Shown here one piece after another: positions 50,495 through 59,207 of a stretch of DNA of 64,000 nt; position 1 is the first letter of the stretch, and every line of letters starts with the position of its first letter. Under the pieces are notes generated by a model, which did not search any database, was not told the DNA's origin, and saw only the letters and a program-made list of their open reading frames with translations. A program made the position numbers and the translations under genes. This stretch comes from JAWLEP01 sp964553045 (lineage in GTDB: Bacteria > Fermentibacterota > Fermentibacteria > Fermentibacterales > JCC-6): contig CAZKJG010000003.1 of assembly GCA_964553045.1 (NCBI GenBank), positions 62,001 through 126,000 of the forward strand, written 5' to 3'.

Positions 50495-52831
50495 TTGGAG
50501 GATTCTGAGGCCAGAGAGGATCTCTTCGGGGAGCGGATCGGCGCCTCCGAGGTCGAGAAGGACAGCCCTTGCCGCTACGAGACGGAGATCCTCGAGCCGG
50601 AGCTGTCCGAGAACGCGGTCACGGTCCTGCGGAAACGGTACCTGCGGCGCACTTCGGAGGGGGAGGTAACCGAGACTCCCAGGGACATGTTCTGGAGGGT
50701 GGCCAGAACCGTGGCGTCCGCGGAGGACGATCTGGGGGGAGACTCCGAAGGGCGGGCAATCGAGTTCTACAACCTCATGGCGGGAAGGGAGTTCCTGCCG
50801 AACTCCCCCACGCTGATGAACGCCGGCCGGGAGCTGGGCCAGCTCTCCGCCTGTTTCGTCCTCCCCGTGGAGGACTCCATGGAGAGCATATTCGAGGCGG
50901 TGAAGCACACTGCGCTGATTCACAAGAGCGGCGGGGGAACGGGATTCTCCTTCTCCCGCGTTCGGCCGAAGGACGATGCGGTGCATTCCACGAAGGGGGT
51001 ATCAAGCGGCCCGCTCTCCTTCATGACCGTGTTCGACAAGGCCACCGAGACGGTGAAGCAGGGGGGCGTCCGCAGGGGGGCCAACATGGCGGTCCTGCGT
51101 GTGGACCATCCGGACATCGAGTCTTTCATCGACGTCAAGAGGGACATGAAGCGGCTGAACAACTTCAACCTCTCCGTGGCGGCAACCGACCGCTTCATGG
51201 ACGCGGTGGAAAGCGGGGAGCGCTACGACCTGGTCAACCCCCGCACGGGGGAAGCGGCCGCCTCACTGGACGCCGGCGAGGTCTTCGGCAAGCTGGTGGA
51301 TGCCGCGTGGTCCAGCGGCGAGCCGGGACTGATCTTCATCGACCGCATGAACGAGGCCAACCCCACGCCGCACGTAGGCGAGATCGAGGCCACAAATCCC
51401 TGCGGCGAGCAGCCGCTTCTGCCCTACGAGGCCTGCAACCTGGGCTCCATAAACCTCTCGCAGATGGTGAAGGAGGGGGAGACCGGCACGGAGGTGGACT
51501 GGTCGAGGCTGGGGCGCGTGGTTCGCCAGGCCGTGAGGTTCCTGGACGACGTGATAGAGGTGAACCGGTTTCCACTGGAGAAGATAGACCGCATGGTCCG
51601 GGGCAACAGAAAGATCGGCCTGGGCGTCATGGGCTTCGCCGACATGCTCTACAGGCTGGGCATTCCCTACGATTCACAGGAGGGCCTGGACATGGCGGAG
51701 AACGTGATGAGCTTTGTGGCCGACAGGGCCAGGCAGGCCAGCACCGAGCTGGCCCGGGAGAGGGAGCCCTTCCCCAACTTCCGCGGCAGCACGTACGAGC
51801 GGCAGGGCCTGCCGCCCATGCGAAACGCCACGGTAACCACGATTGCGCCCACCGGGTCCATCTCCATTATCGCCGGCTGCTCCAGCGGAGTCGAACCCGC
51901 CTTCGCCCTTGCCTACACGCGCCGAAACCTGCTGGACGAGGGCGATGAGCTCAGAGAGGTCAACCCCCTGTTCCGCGATGCCGCCCACGCCGGTGGCTTC
52001 CTGTCCGACGAGCTGCTGGAGCGGGTCATCGACCATGGGGGCTGCCAGGATATCGACCGGGTTCCCGAAGAGGTCGCCAGGGTCTTCGTAACCTCCCACG
52101 ACATAGCGCCGGCGTGGCACGTCAGGATGCAGGCGGCTTTTCAGAAGTACACGGACAACGCAGTCTCCAAGACGGTGAACATGCCCTCCTCCGCGACCAG
52201 GGACGACGTGACCGGGGTGTTCACCCTGGCCCGCAAGCTGAACTGCAAGGGCGTGACCATATACCGCGACGGAAGCCGTGACCGTCAGGTGCTGAACATA
52301 GACAGGGCCGCGGAAGGGCAGGTGACCGATTCTATACCCGCTCCTGCCCAGCATACGAGGAAGCCCAGAAGCAGGCCGGAGCTCACCACCGGCACCACCC
52401 GCAGAATACAGACCGGCTGCGGCAAGCTGTACGTAACCATAAACAGCCACGAGAACGTCCCCTTCGAGATCTTCACGCAGATGGGCAAGGCCGGGGGCTG
52501 CGCGGCCAGCCAGGCGGAGGCGATCAGCAGGCTGGTGTCGCTGGCCCTTCGGTCGGGCATTCCTCCCGAGGAGATCTACGGGGAGCTCATGGGAATAAGT
52601 TGCCACCGGGTCGTGTGGCAGAAGGGTGTTCGAATCATGTCATGCGCCGACGCGATAGGTAAGGCCATCCAGTGGCATGACACGGAGACCGCCGGCCGCG
52701 GGGCGGTTGCGGAGGACGAACGGAGTCCGGGTAATCACGCCGGCGCCTGCCCCAACTGCGGGGGGCCGCTGAAGTACGAGTCGGGCTGTGTCTCCTGCGC
52801 GCTGAACTGCGGCTACAGCGAGTGCGGCTAG
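50495..52831 (+). CDS. nrdJ: Adenosylcobalamin-dependent (class II) ribonucleotide reductase
   Basis: This is an enzyme of about 778 residues that reduces ribonucleotides using AdoCbl. SACFVLPVEDSMESIFEAVK, HKSGGGTGFSFSRVRPKDD, RRGANMAVLRVDHPDIESFI, ATNPCGEQPLLPYEACNLGS (active-site Cys and Glu) and TVTTIAPTGSISIIAGCSSG are diagnostic. A C-terminal TSCPD-like segment (PFEIFTQMGKAGGCA) and a final Cys-rich ribbon (CPNCGG, then CVSCALNCGY) follow. An in-frame ATG at 50360 lies inside the NrdR boxes, so I start at TTG 50495 behind a run of ten G. Class II enzymes work with or without oxygen. Confidence 0.93.
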   Translation: MEDSEAREDLFGERIGASEVEKDSPCRYETEILEPELSENAVTVLRKRYLRRTSEGEVTETPRDMFWRVARTVASAEDDLGGDSEGRAIEFYNLMAGREFLPNSPTLMNAGRELGQLSACFVLPVEDSMESIFEAVKHTALIHKSGGGTGFSFSRVRPKDDAVHSTKGVSSGPLSFMTVFDKATETVKQGGVRRGANMAVLRVDHPDIESFIDVKRDMKRLNNFNLSVAATDRFMDAVESGERYDLVNPRTGEAAASLDAGEVFGKLVDAAWSSGEPGLIFIDRMNEANPTPHVGEIEATNPCGEQPLLPYEACNLGSINLSQMVKEGETGTEVDWSRLGRVVRQAVRFLDDVIEVNRFPLEKIDRMVRGNRKIGLGVMGFADMLYRLGIPYDSQEGLDMAENVMSFVADRARQASTELAREREPFPNFRGSTYERQGLPPMRNATVTTIAPTGSISIIAGCSSGVEPAFALAYTRRNLLDEGDELREVNPLFRDAAHAGGFLSDELLERVIDHGGCQDIDRVPEEVARVFVTSHDIAPAWHVRMQAAFQKYTDNAVSKTVNMPSSATRDDVTGVFTLARKLNCKGVTIYRDGSRDRQVLNIDRAAEGQVTDSIPAPAQHTRKPRSRPELTTGTTRRIQTGCGKLYVTINSHENVPFEIFTQMGKAGGCAASQAEAISRLVSLALRSGIPPEEIYGELMGISCHRVVWQKGVRIMSCADAIGKAIQWHDTETAGRGAVAEDERSPGNHAGACPNCGGPLKYESGCVSCALNCGYSECG

Positions 52832-52832
52832 G

Positions 52833-53066
52833 CTAGCCCACTTCGACGCCGCTGCCCTCGAGGGCATCCAGGGCCTCTCCCACGGCCTTGTGGACGTCGC
52901 GCATCATGTCGGGGGAGAGGGTGATGCCCTTTCGGGTGGGTCGCCACTCGCCCTCTTCGTTCATGTAGTAGATGCGGACATTCACGTACTGGCGCCCCTT
53001 GAATTCCGACAGTGACACCCGTACGACGTCCTCGCCCTTCTCGAAATCGGCTATGTGCTTTTCCAT
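52833..53066 (-). CDS. PC4-family (transcriptional coactivator p15) protein
   Basis: This is a 77-residue protein with a single PC4 ssDNA-binding fold: VVRVSLSEFKGRQYVNVRIY, then WRPTRKGITLSPDMM, then a C-terminal helix (HKAVGEALDALEG). Bacterial PC4-like proteins (YdbC type) bind single-stranded DNA or RNA and may act in transcription or repair. ATG 53066 is preferred for GGAGG 6 nt upstream; the frame is open further up. It is convergent with nrdJ, with a 1-nt gap. Confidence 0.8.
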   Translation of the reverse strand: MEKHIADFEKGEDVVRVSLSEFKGRQYVNVRIYYMNEEGEWRPTRKGITLSPDMMRDVHKAVGEALDALEGSGVEVG

Positions 53067-53157
53067 GTGCAACCTCCAGAGCGGTCTCATCTGCCTTCGG
53101 AAGGCACAAACTCTACACCGCGCGGCAGCGTCGTCAAGAGCGGGAAATGTAGAGGCC

Positions 53158-53559
53158 CTACCGGTCCAGGCCGAAGGAACGCGGCAGAAGAGAGTCCAGC
53201 GTGACGGTTTCCACCTTCCCGTCGGGGTCTGCCATGTGGACGAGCATGGAGGGTGATCCCAGCTCGGCCGCCACCTGCAGGCAGGCGCCGCAGGGCGTGG
53301 GGTCGCCGTCGGGGGAGTAGACCAGCAGCTCGGCGACCTCGGCGCATCCGGAGCTCACCGCCGCGAACAGTGCCGCCCGCTCGGCGCACATGGTGAGGCC
53401 GTAGGAGGCGTTCTCCACGTTCACCCCGCCATGCACGGACCCGTCGGCGCAGAGAACGGAGGCGGTGACCCGGAAGCCCGAATAGGGACAGCGGCAACGG
53501 TTCACCAGGCCGCGGGCCGTCTCGAGCAGCCGGTCTCTGGAAGGCCGTCTGCGGCTCAA
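53158..53559 (-). CDS. cdd: Cytidine deaminase
   Basis: This is a 133-residue tetrameric-type enzyme that deaminates cytidine and deoxycytidine. The zinc ligands are Cys 58 in TMCAERAALF and Cys 90/Cys 93 in PCGACLQV, with catalytic Glu 60. YSGFRVTASVLCADGSVHGG and NVENASYG are the substrate loops. TTG 53559 overlaps the deoB stop (TTGA), with GGGGGAGG upstream. With deoB it forms a nucleoside-salvage pair. Confidence 0.93.
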   Translation of the reverse strand: MSRRRPSRDRLLETARGLVNRCRCPYSGFRVTASVLCADGSVHGGVNVENASYGLTMCAERAALFAAVSSGCAEVAELLVYSPDGDPTPCGACLQVAAELGSPSMLVHMADPDGKVETVTLDSLLPRSFGLDR

Positions 53560-54722
53560 GACGTCACCTCCCCCAGGAATGAGCTTCCGGGGAAGGCCTC
53601 CCGCAGACCGAAGTGCTCGGCCAGAGTGGACGCTACATCGGAGAAGGTGCCCCGCACGCCCAGGTCGACCGCCCGGCCCCCGGGAACCCGGCAGAGCAGC
53701 GGCACGTACTCCCGGGAATGGTCGGTGCTGGGGGTGGTGGGGTCGTTGCCGTGATCTGCGGTGATGATGAGGGGCTCTCCCGGCCGCAGCAGCGACGCCA
53801 GCCCGGGAATCGCGGCGTCCACCTGCTCGAGGCCTCCGCGGAAGCCCTCCACGTCGTTGCGGTGCCCCCATCTCATGTCGAAGTCCACCAGGTTGGCGAA
53901 GATGAGTCCGGAGTCCACTTCCGACATCTGGCGAATCAGGACCTCTATGCCCCGGCCGTTGTCGGGTACGTGCTCGGTGGTTATGGAGCGGTGGGCGAAG
54001 AGGTCGTCTATCTTGCCCACTCCGGTCCGGGGTATTCCGGCGGCGGCCAGGGCGTCGAGGAGCGTTCTGCCTGTGGGCTCCAGCGAGTAGTCGCGGCGGC
54101 CGGGGGTCCGGGTGTAGTTGCCGGGGCTTCCCACGAACGGCCGGGCGATCACCCGGGCCACGCCCAGATAGGGGGGACGCATGATCTCACGGGCCTCCCT
54201 GCAGGCCCGGTAGAGCTCTTCGGGCGGGACGACCTCCTCGTGGGCCGCTATCTGCAGCACGCTGTCGGCGGAGGTGTAGACTATCAGATCTCCGGTTTCG
54301 CGGTGCCGGGGACCCAGCTGGTCTACGATCTCGGTTCCCGAGGCGGGCCGGTTGCAGATGATTCCCCGCCCCGTCCTCCGTTTCAGCTCTTCGATGACCC
54401 GGGGGGGGAACCCGCGGGGAAAGGTGGGGAAGGGCTCATCCAGCTGCAGCCCCATCATCTCCCAGTGTCCGGTCGTGGAATCCTTGCCCGCGGAGACCTC
54501 GGCCATCCTGCCCCAGGAGGCTTCGGGGCTCGGGACCGGGGACACTCCCTCTATGCGATGCAGGTTGCCCAGCCCCAGCATCTGGAGATTGGGCAGCGTC
54601 AGGCCTTCCACGGCGGAAGCCAGGTTGCCCAGAGTGTCACTGCCGGAATCCCCGTACTCCCCGGCGTCGGGCAGCTCGCCGGCGCCCACACCGTCGAGAA
54701 CCAGCACCACGGCCCGGGGCAT
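53556..54722 (-). CDS. deoB: Phosphopentomutase
   Basis: This is a 388-residue alkaline-phosphatase-superfamily enzyme interconverting ribose-1- and ribose-5-phosphate (and the deoxy forms). Metal and phosphate sites: VLVLDGVGAGELPDA, SAGKDSTTGHWEMMG (phospho-Thr), LVDFDMRWGHRNDVEGF, IITADHGNDPTTPSTDHSRE. ATG 54722 shares a base with the upstream stop (TGATG), and its own stop overlaps cdd. It is coupled to a cyclic-nucleotide-binding protein gene upstream. Confidence 0.95.
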   Translation of the reverse strand: MPRAVVLVLDGVGAGELPDAGEYGDSGSDTLGNLASAVEGLTLPNLQMLGLGNLHRIEGVSPVPSPEASWGRMAEVSAGKDSTTGHWEMMGLQLDEPFPTFPRGFPPRVIEELKRRTGRGIICNRPASGTEIVDQLGPRHRETGDLIVYTSADSVLQIAAHEEVVPPEELYRACREAREIMRPPYLGVARVIARPFVGSPGNYTRTPGRRDYSLEPTGRTLLDALAAAGIPRTGVGKIDDLFAHRSITTEHVPDNGRGIEVLIRQMSEVDSGLIFANLVDFDMRWGHRNDVEGFRGGLEQVDAAIPGLASLLRPGEPLIITADHGNDPTTPSTDHSREYVPLLCRVPGGRAVDLGVRGTFSDVASTLAEHFGLREAFPGSSFLGEVTS

Positions 54723-55192
54723 CAGAAGGTCCGCTCCATGAAGAGCAGTGTCTTGAGCTTGTCGTTGGTGCCGCGAAGGCGATGGGATAGTACCTCGGCG
54801 AAGGCCGTCACCACCTTCAGGCCTATGGCCGGGTTCTCGGTGAATATGCTCCTGAGGTCTCCGTGGCCGAATATGGCCAGTCTCAGGGGCTCGTGTGCGT
54901 ATACCGAGGCGCTTCGGGGCAGTCTGTCTATCAGCGCCATCTCACCGAAGAACTCGCCCTCACGGAGCATTCCGATGACCTGCTCGTACTCCCGGTTGCG
55001 GCCCTTTATCACCCGGGCCCTTCCCGAGAGGATGAGGAAGAGGTCGTCTCCGGTCTCCTCCTCGGCTATGACCATCTCGTTGGGGCTGTAGCTTCTGTAC
55101 CTGGCTGTCTTGACGAAGGGCTCCAGCTCGGCGGGTGCCAGGTTCCTGAAGAGATAGGCCTTTCGCAGCTTGGAAGTCCTGCTGTTGTTCAC
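54722..55192 (-). CDS. Stand-alone cyclic-nucleotide-binding-domain protein
   Basis: This is a 156-residue protein made of one CNBD beta-roll: SYSPNEMVIAEEETGDDLFL, then VIKGRNREYEQVIGMLREGE, then the phosphate-binding cassette FFGEMALIDRLPRSASVYAH. Only a short helical tail follows (VVTAFAEVLSHRLRG). It has no helix-turn-helix, so it is not a Crp-type regulator by itself. GTG 55192 has GGGAGGAAG upstream. Translational coupling to deoB-cdd hints that it senses cNMP levels for nucleoside salvage, but that is inference. Confidence 0.8.
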   Translation of the reverse strand: MNNSRTSKLRKAYLFRNLAPAELEPFVKTARYRSYSPNEMVIAEEETGDDLFLILSGRARVIKGRNREYEQVIGMLREGEFFGEMALIDRLPRSASVYAHEPLRLAIFGHGDLRSIFTENPAIGLKVVTAFAEVLSHRLRGTNDKLKTLLFMERTF

Positions 55193-55259
55193 GCTTCCTC
55201 CCGTCCGCCACAATATCGTCCGCCGGCCCGGGAGAAGTCCACCCGGCGCGGAGGGGGCA

Positions 55260-56876
55260 TCAGCGGTCTCCGATCCGCTCCAGGAAACGCCTGGTGCCGG
55301 GATCGGAGAGGTCCGGATAGAGGGTCTTCTCCCCCGTATAGGTGACCTGTCCGGGTCCGCCGCCCTTCATCCTCCGTACACGCTGCACCTCGGTCCAGTC
55401 CACCGGAACGATGGAGCTGCCGGATCCGCGGCTGTGGTTGGCGGCTATGGAGGCCGCCTGCATCAGTGCCCTCGCCGACGGATTGTCGCCCCGACCCGCG
55501 CGCTTTATGAGAACGTGCGCTCCGGCCAGTCCCCGGGCGTGAAGCCAGATGTCACCCCGCCTGCCCAGCCCGAAGGTGACCCTGTCGTTCTCCCTGGCGC
55601 TGCGTCCTACCACGCACCTCCATCCGCCGGAGAGCCTGTATTCCGGGGGGGCGCTGGCGCCCTCACCGCCCTTGGCCCTCCTTCGGGCGGCGAGCCGCCT
55701 CTCCAGCTCGCGCCTGTCCAGCTCCGGCGCCTTCGCGGCCATCCCCTTCAGCTCCTCCAGCCTGCGACTGGCCTTCCTCCGGGAGGTCTGGAGGCTCTTC
55801 TTCTCCCTGGCGCAGCGACGTGCCTTTCGGAAGTAGCGCTGTGCGTTGGAGACGGCGTCCCTGGACCTGGAGAGGGGTATCCTGGTCCTGCCTCCCTCCC
55901 AGTCGTCCAGCATCACGCTGCCGCTGCCCTTCTCCACTCGCTTCACGTTGGCCAGCAGCAGCTCGCCCCAGTGCCGGTACTCCTGGGGAGTGGGCATCTC
56001 CGACCGCGCCTCCTCCAGGTTCTCGAGTCTGCGGCGCAGGGACGACATCTCCCGGCGGATGGAGCGCAGATAGTCCTCCAGGGCGCCGCGGCGCACCGTC
56101 CGTCCGGCCCGGTCTTCGCCCGGGGCCAGGAGGTCGTCCAGCGGTTCCCCGGGTCCCAGGGGAACCGGCAGCGGACCGTCCGGTCCGGACCAGGGACGGA
56201 AGTCCCCCGAAAGCAGCCTGTCCTCCAGGCTGCAGATCACCTCGATGGGCTTCCGGCCGGAGGATTCCGCCTCCCGCAGGATTGCGCCGGCGGTGCAGGG
56301 CCCCACCCCTTCCAGCCGGGCGTAGATGTCGCTCTCCCGGGGACGGTCCGGAAGGCTCACGCCCCCCTCCCCTTTGCACCATTCTCCCGGCGGAAGGCCG
56401 GATGGAGGCGGGGGGCGGTATGTGGAGCCGGGAACCAGGGTGCGATAGCGGGACCGCTGCCCGTCGACCCGGCGGGTAACGGCCAGGACCCTGTCATCGG
56501 CGTCCCGCACCAGAATCAGGTTGGCGTTCCTTCCGGTGGCCTCGAACACCAGTCGCACCCGGCCGGTGGAGTAGGGGTCGGCGGACTCCAGCTCCAGGAC
56601 GATTACCCTGTCCGCCCCCTGCTGACGAACGGCCGTGACCTCGGCGCCCTTCAGGTGATCGGCCCAGGCGGGCGATTCCGGCTCGGCCATCTCGTGGGCC
56701 TCGTTGCTCCACCAGACGCCGGGCCGGTCCGGCCTTGCGGACAGGAAAAGCGAGCCCCGGGGAAAGAGGAGGGTCAGGCCGTCCCGTATCACGACTCCGA
56801 CCTCGCGGACCGCAAGACCCTTCAGCAGGCTGCGGAGCTCGGGCACCAGAGCGCAGAAAAAAACGCCCTCCAGCAC
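55260..56876 (-). CDS. rqcH: Rqc2 homologue RqcH (NFACT family)
   Basis: This is a 538-residue protein of ribosome-associated quality control, which adds C-terminal Ala tails to stalled nascent chains. It has an N-terminal NFACT-N domain with the Asp-Arg pair needed for Ala-tRNA binding (GADRVI, D89-R90), a helix-hairpin segment (ARLEGVGPCTAGAILREAES), a long coiled coil (~265-395), and the NFACT-R domain (GRRGDIWLHARGLAGAHVLI). The family is clear although it is often annotated as fibronectin-binding. GTG 56876 has GGGAGG upstream. It is divergent from yicC. Confidence 0.85.
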   Translation of the reverse strand: MLEGVFFCALVPELRSLLKGLAVREVGVVIRDGLTLLFPRGSLFLSARPDRPGVWWSNEAHEMAEPESPAWADHLKGAEVTAVRQQGADRVIVLELESADPYSTGRVRLVFEATGRNANLILVRDADDRVLAVTRRVDGQRSRYRTLVPGSTYRPPPPSGLPPGEWCKGEGGVSLPDRPRESDIYARLEGVGPCTAGAILREAESSGRKPIEVICSLEDRLLSGDFRPWSGPDGPLPVPLGPGEPLDDLLAPGEDRAGRTVRRGALEDYLRSIRREMSSLRRRLENLEEARSEMPTPQEYRHWGELLLANVKRVEKGSGSVMLDDWEGGRTRIPLSRSRDAVSNAQRYFRKARRCAREKKSLQTSRRKASRRLEELKGMAAKAPELDRRELERRLAARRRAKGGEGASAPPEYRLSGGWRCVVGRSARENDRVTFGLGRRGDIWLHARGLAGAHVLIKRAGRGDNPSARALMQAASIAANHSRGSGSSIVPVDWTEVQRVRRMKGGGPGQVTYTGEKTLYPDLSDPGTRRFLERIGDR

Positions 56877-57052
56877 GGCATTACCTCCCGTGTGCGGGAC
56901 GACATTGCGACGACCTGGATATATAATACCCGACCGTGGCCCGGCGGGAGCAGGCGAACCCCTCCCCGGTCGAAGGCCACGGGAGCCGCCGCCTGGAACC
57001 CGGTGCTGGAGTGCCCGCGAGCCACATCCGTAAACGGTTTGGGGAGAAGATA

Positions 57053-57934
57053 ATGCAATCCATGACTGGTTTCGGTTCCGCCACCTGCGAGGTGAACGGT
57101 TTCTCGCTTTCGGTCGAGATCCGCTCCGTTAACGGCAAGGGGCTCCGGCTCTCCCTTCGAATGGACGACGCCCTCTCGACCGCCGAAAACGAGGCCGCCC
57201 TTCGAAAGGTGGTTTCCGACTCCGTCTCCCGCGGCAGGGTCACCCTCTCCGCCAGGCTGAAGCCGGCTTCGGCAGGGAGTGCGGCCGTGGTGGACTCCGA
57301 TCAGGCCGAAAGGTACCTGGAGGCCGCCCGGGAGCTGGCGCGGCGATTCGGACTGGAGACCGGGGTGACCGTCGCCCATCTGCTGGCCATGCCCGGCGTG
57401 CTGGGCCCGCCGGATCCGACCCGGAGCGATCCGGAAGAGCTCACCGGGAGGCTCCTGTCCTGCGCGGAGACCGCCATGGAGGGTTTCCTGGAGTCCAGGG
57501 CAAGGGAGGGCGCCAACCTGGCCGGTGCGATGGCGGACAGGGTTCGAAGCATCGCATCCTCGGCCGAATCGGTCATGGAGGACCAGGAGGAGCGGGTGGC
57601 CAGACGCTTTCGGGACCTCAAGGAGAGGGTGGCGAGGCTTCTCGAATCCCCGCCGGAGGACGAGTCCCGCCTCTACCAGGAGCTGGCCCTGCTGGCCGAC
57701 CGGGTTGACGTGACGGAGGAGCACCAGCGCCTCCGCAGCCATGCGGAGACGGCCCTGGAAATGCTGGAGTCCGGGAAGTCCCAGGGCAGGAAGCTGGGGT
57801 TCATATTCCAGGAGATGCACAGGGAGCTGAACACGATGGGCTCCAAGGTGGACGACTCCGAAGCCCAGTTGCAGGTTGTTCAGATGAAAAACGATCTGGC
57901 AGCGCTTAGGGAGCAGGTTGCGAACCTCGAGTAG
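57053..57934 (+). CDS. yicC: YicC-family endoribonuclease
   Basis: This is a 293-residue YicC/YloC protein. The N-terminus MQSMTGFGSATCEVNGFSLS and the C-terminus GRKLGFIFQEMHRELNTMGS, then QLQVVQMKNDLAALREQVAN, are both diagnostic. It acts on RNA and is linked to small-RNA turnover and stationary-phase growth. GGGGAGAAG precedes ATG 57053; an upstream in-frame start is not supported. In most bacteria yicC precedes gmk, as here. Its stop overlaps the next start by 17 nt. Confidence 0.9.
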   Translation: MQSMTGFGSATCEVNGFSLSVEIRSVNGKGLRLSLRMDDALSTAENEAALRKVVSDSVSRGRVTLSARLKPASAGSAAVVDSDQAERYLEAARELARRFGLETGVTVAHLLAMPGVLGPPDPTRSDPEELTGRLLSCAETAMEGFLESRAREGANLAGAMADRVRSIASSAESVMEDQEERVARRFRDLKERVARLLESPPEDESRLYQELALLADRVDVTEEHQRLRSHAETALEMLESGKSQGRKLGFIFQEMHRELNTMGSKVDDSEAQLQVVQMKNDLAALREQVANLE

Positions 57935-59207
57935 CTACGGAAGACTGATAGTTGTGGCCGGGCCTTCCGGCGCCGGCAAGACGACCCTTGCCCGGCATCT
58001 GGTGGATACATTTGAGGACGCCCGGTTCTCCGTGTCCACCACCACCCGCCAGCCCCGCGGAGACGAGCGGCAGGGCCGGGACTACGACTTCGTGGACGGG
58101 GAGGAGTTCCGAAGCAGGGTAGAGGGGGATTTCTTCCTGGAGTGGGCCGAGGTCCATGGAAGTCTCTACGGGACCGGCCGCCAGTGGGTCCGCCGGACGA
58201 CTTCCTCCGGAAGCAGCGTGGTGCTGGACATAGACGTCCAGGGCGCCATGCAGGTCAGGCAGCGGTGGCCGGGGGCCGTTCTGGTCTTCGTCCTCCCCCC
58301 TTCCATGGACGAGCTGCGCCGCAGGCTCAGCGGCAGGGGGACGGACGATCCCGGCACGGTGGAAAGGCGAATGGAGGCCGCGGCCAGGGAGGTGCGCTGG
58401 CTGGGAGCTTTCGACTACTTCGTCCTCAACGGCCGGAGGGAGGACGCGCTGCGGCGCATCGAGGACATATACCTGTCCACTGTCTCGGGCCTGCGCTGGT
58501 CCCCCTATCCGGGTCAGGCGCTGGAGTACCACGGTTCCATGGAGGGCCGGGACCACTGGCGGGGCGGGCGCGTTGTGGTCACAGCCGGGCCGACCCGGGA
58601 ACCGCTGGACTCCGTGAGGTTCATATCCAACCGCTCCAGCGGCCTCATGGGCTGCATGCTCTGTGCCGCCCTTCGGGACGCCGGTGCCACGGTGACCCTG
58701 GTTGCCGGCCCCCTGAGGGTAAGGCCTCCCGCCGGAGTGAACCTGGTCTCCGTCGAGACCGCTCGGGAAATGGGTGAGGCCCTGCGGGAGCACCTGCCGG
58801 GGGCCGACCTGCTCGCGATGGCGGCCGCCGTATCGGACTTCCGGCCGGCGGAGCGGACGCCGGGCAAGATGGACCGGCGGACCGGAGCCGCCAGCCTGAT
58901 GCTGGACGCCAATCCCGACCTGCTGGCCACCCTGGGCGCCGACTGTCCGGTGCTGGCCTTCGCCCTGGAGATGGGCGAGGAAAGCGAGGAGAGGGCCCGG
59001 GAGAAGATGCGTAGAAAGGGGGCTTTCGCGATCTTCCTCAACCGGGGCGACGAGGCCGGTGTGGGCATGGAGAGCCCGGCCAACGCCGGCGTTCTGCTGG
59101 GCTGCGACGGAGGTAGGCTGGAGGTGCCCCGCGGCTCGAAGCGGTACGTGGCGGAGATGATCACGGCAGGCCTCGGCCGCTGGCTGGGGGAAGCGGGAGA
59201 TGACTGA
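57918..59207 (+). CDS. gmk: Fusion: guanylate kinase plus CoaB (phosphopantothenoylcysteine synthetase) domain
   Basis: This is a 429-residue protein with two enzyme domains. Residues ~8-190 are guanylate kinase: P-loop VVAGPSGAGKTTLARHL, STTTRQPRGDERQGRDYDFV, FLEWAEVHGSLYGTG, VLDIDVQGAMQVRQ. Residues ~215-425 are the CoaB half of CoaBC: VVVTAGPTREPLDSVRFISN, then SSGLMG, GATVTLVAGPL, LAMAAAVSDFRP and LDANPDLLATLG. The CoaC flavoprotein decarboxylase half is absent. The usual SSGKMG Lys is Leu. It starts at TTG 57918 inside yicC. rpoZ, normally between gmk and coaBC, is missing. Confidence 0.88.
   Translation: MRTSSSYGRLIVVAGPSGAGKTTLARHLVDTFEDARFSVSTTTRQPRGDERQGRDYDFVDGEEFRSRVEGDFFLEWAEVHGSLYGTGRQWVRRTTSSGSSVVLDIDVQGAMQVRQRWPGAVLVFVLPPSMDELRRRLSGRGTDDPGTVERRMEAAAREVRWLGAFDYFVLNGRREDALRRIEDIYLSTVSGLRWSPYPGQALEYHGSMEGRDHWRGGRVVVTAGPTREPLDSVRFISNRSSGLMGCMLCAALRDAGATVTLVAGPLRVRPPAGVNLVSVETAREMGEALREHLPGADLLAMAAAVSDFRPAERTPGKMDRRTGAASLMLDANPDLLATLGADCPVLAFALEMGEESEERAREKMRRKGAFAIFLNRGDEAGVGMESPANAGVLLGCDGGRLEVPRGSKRYVAEMITAGLGRWLGEAGDD

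Noticed and set aside
55260..56876. Fibronectin-binding adhesin
   Set aside because: The NFACT domain order, the Asp-Arg pair and the coiled coil fit RqcH. There is no signal peptide or cell-wall anchor.
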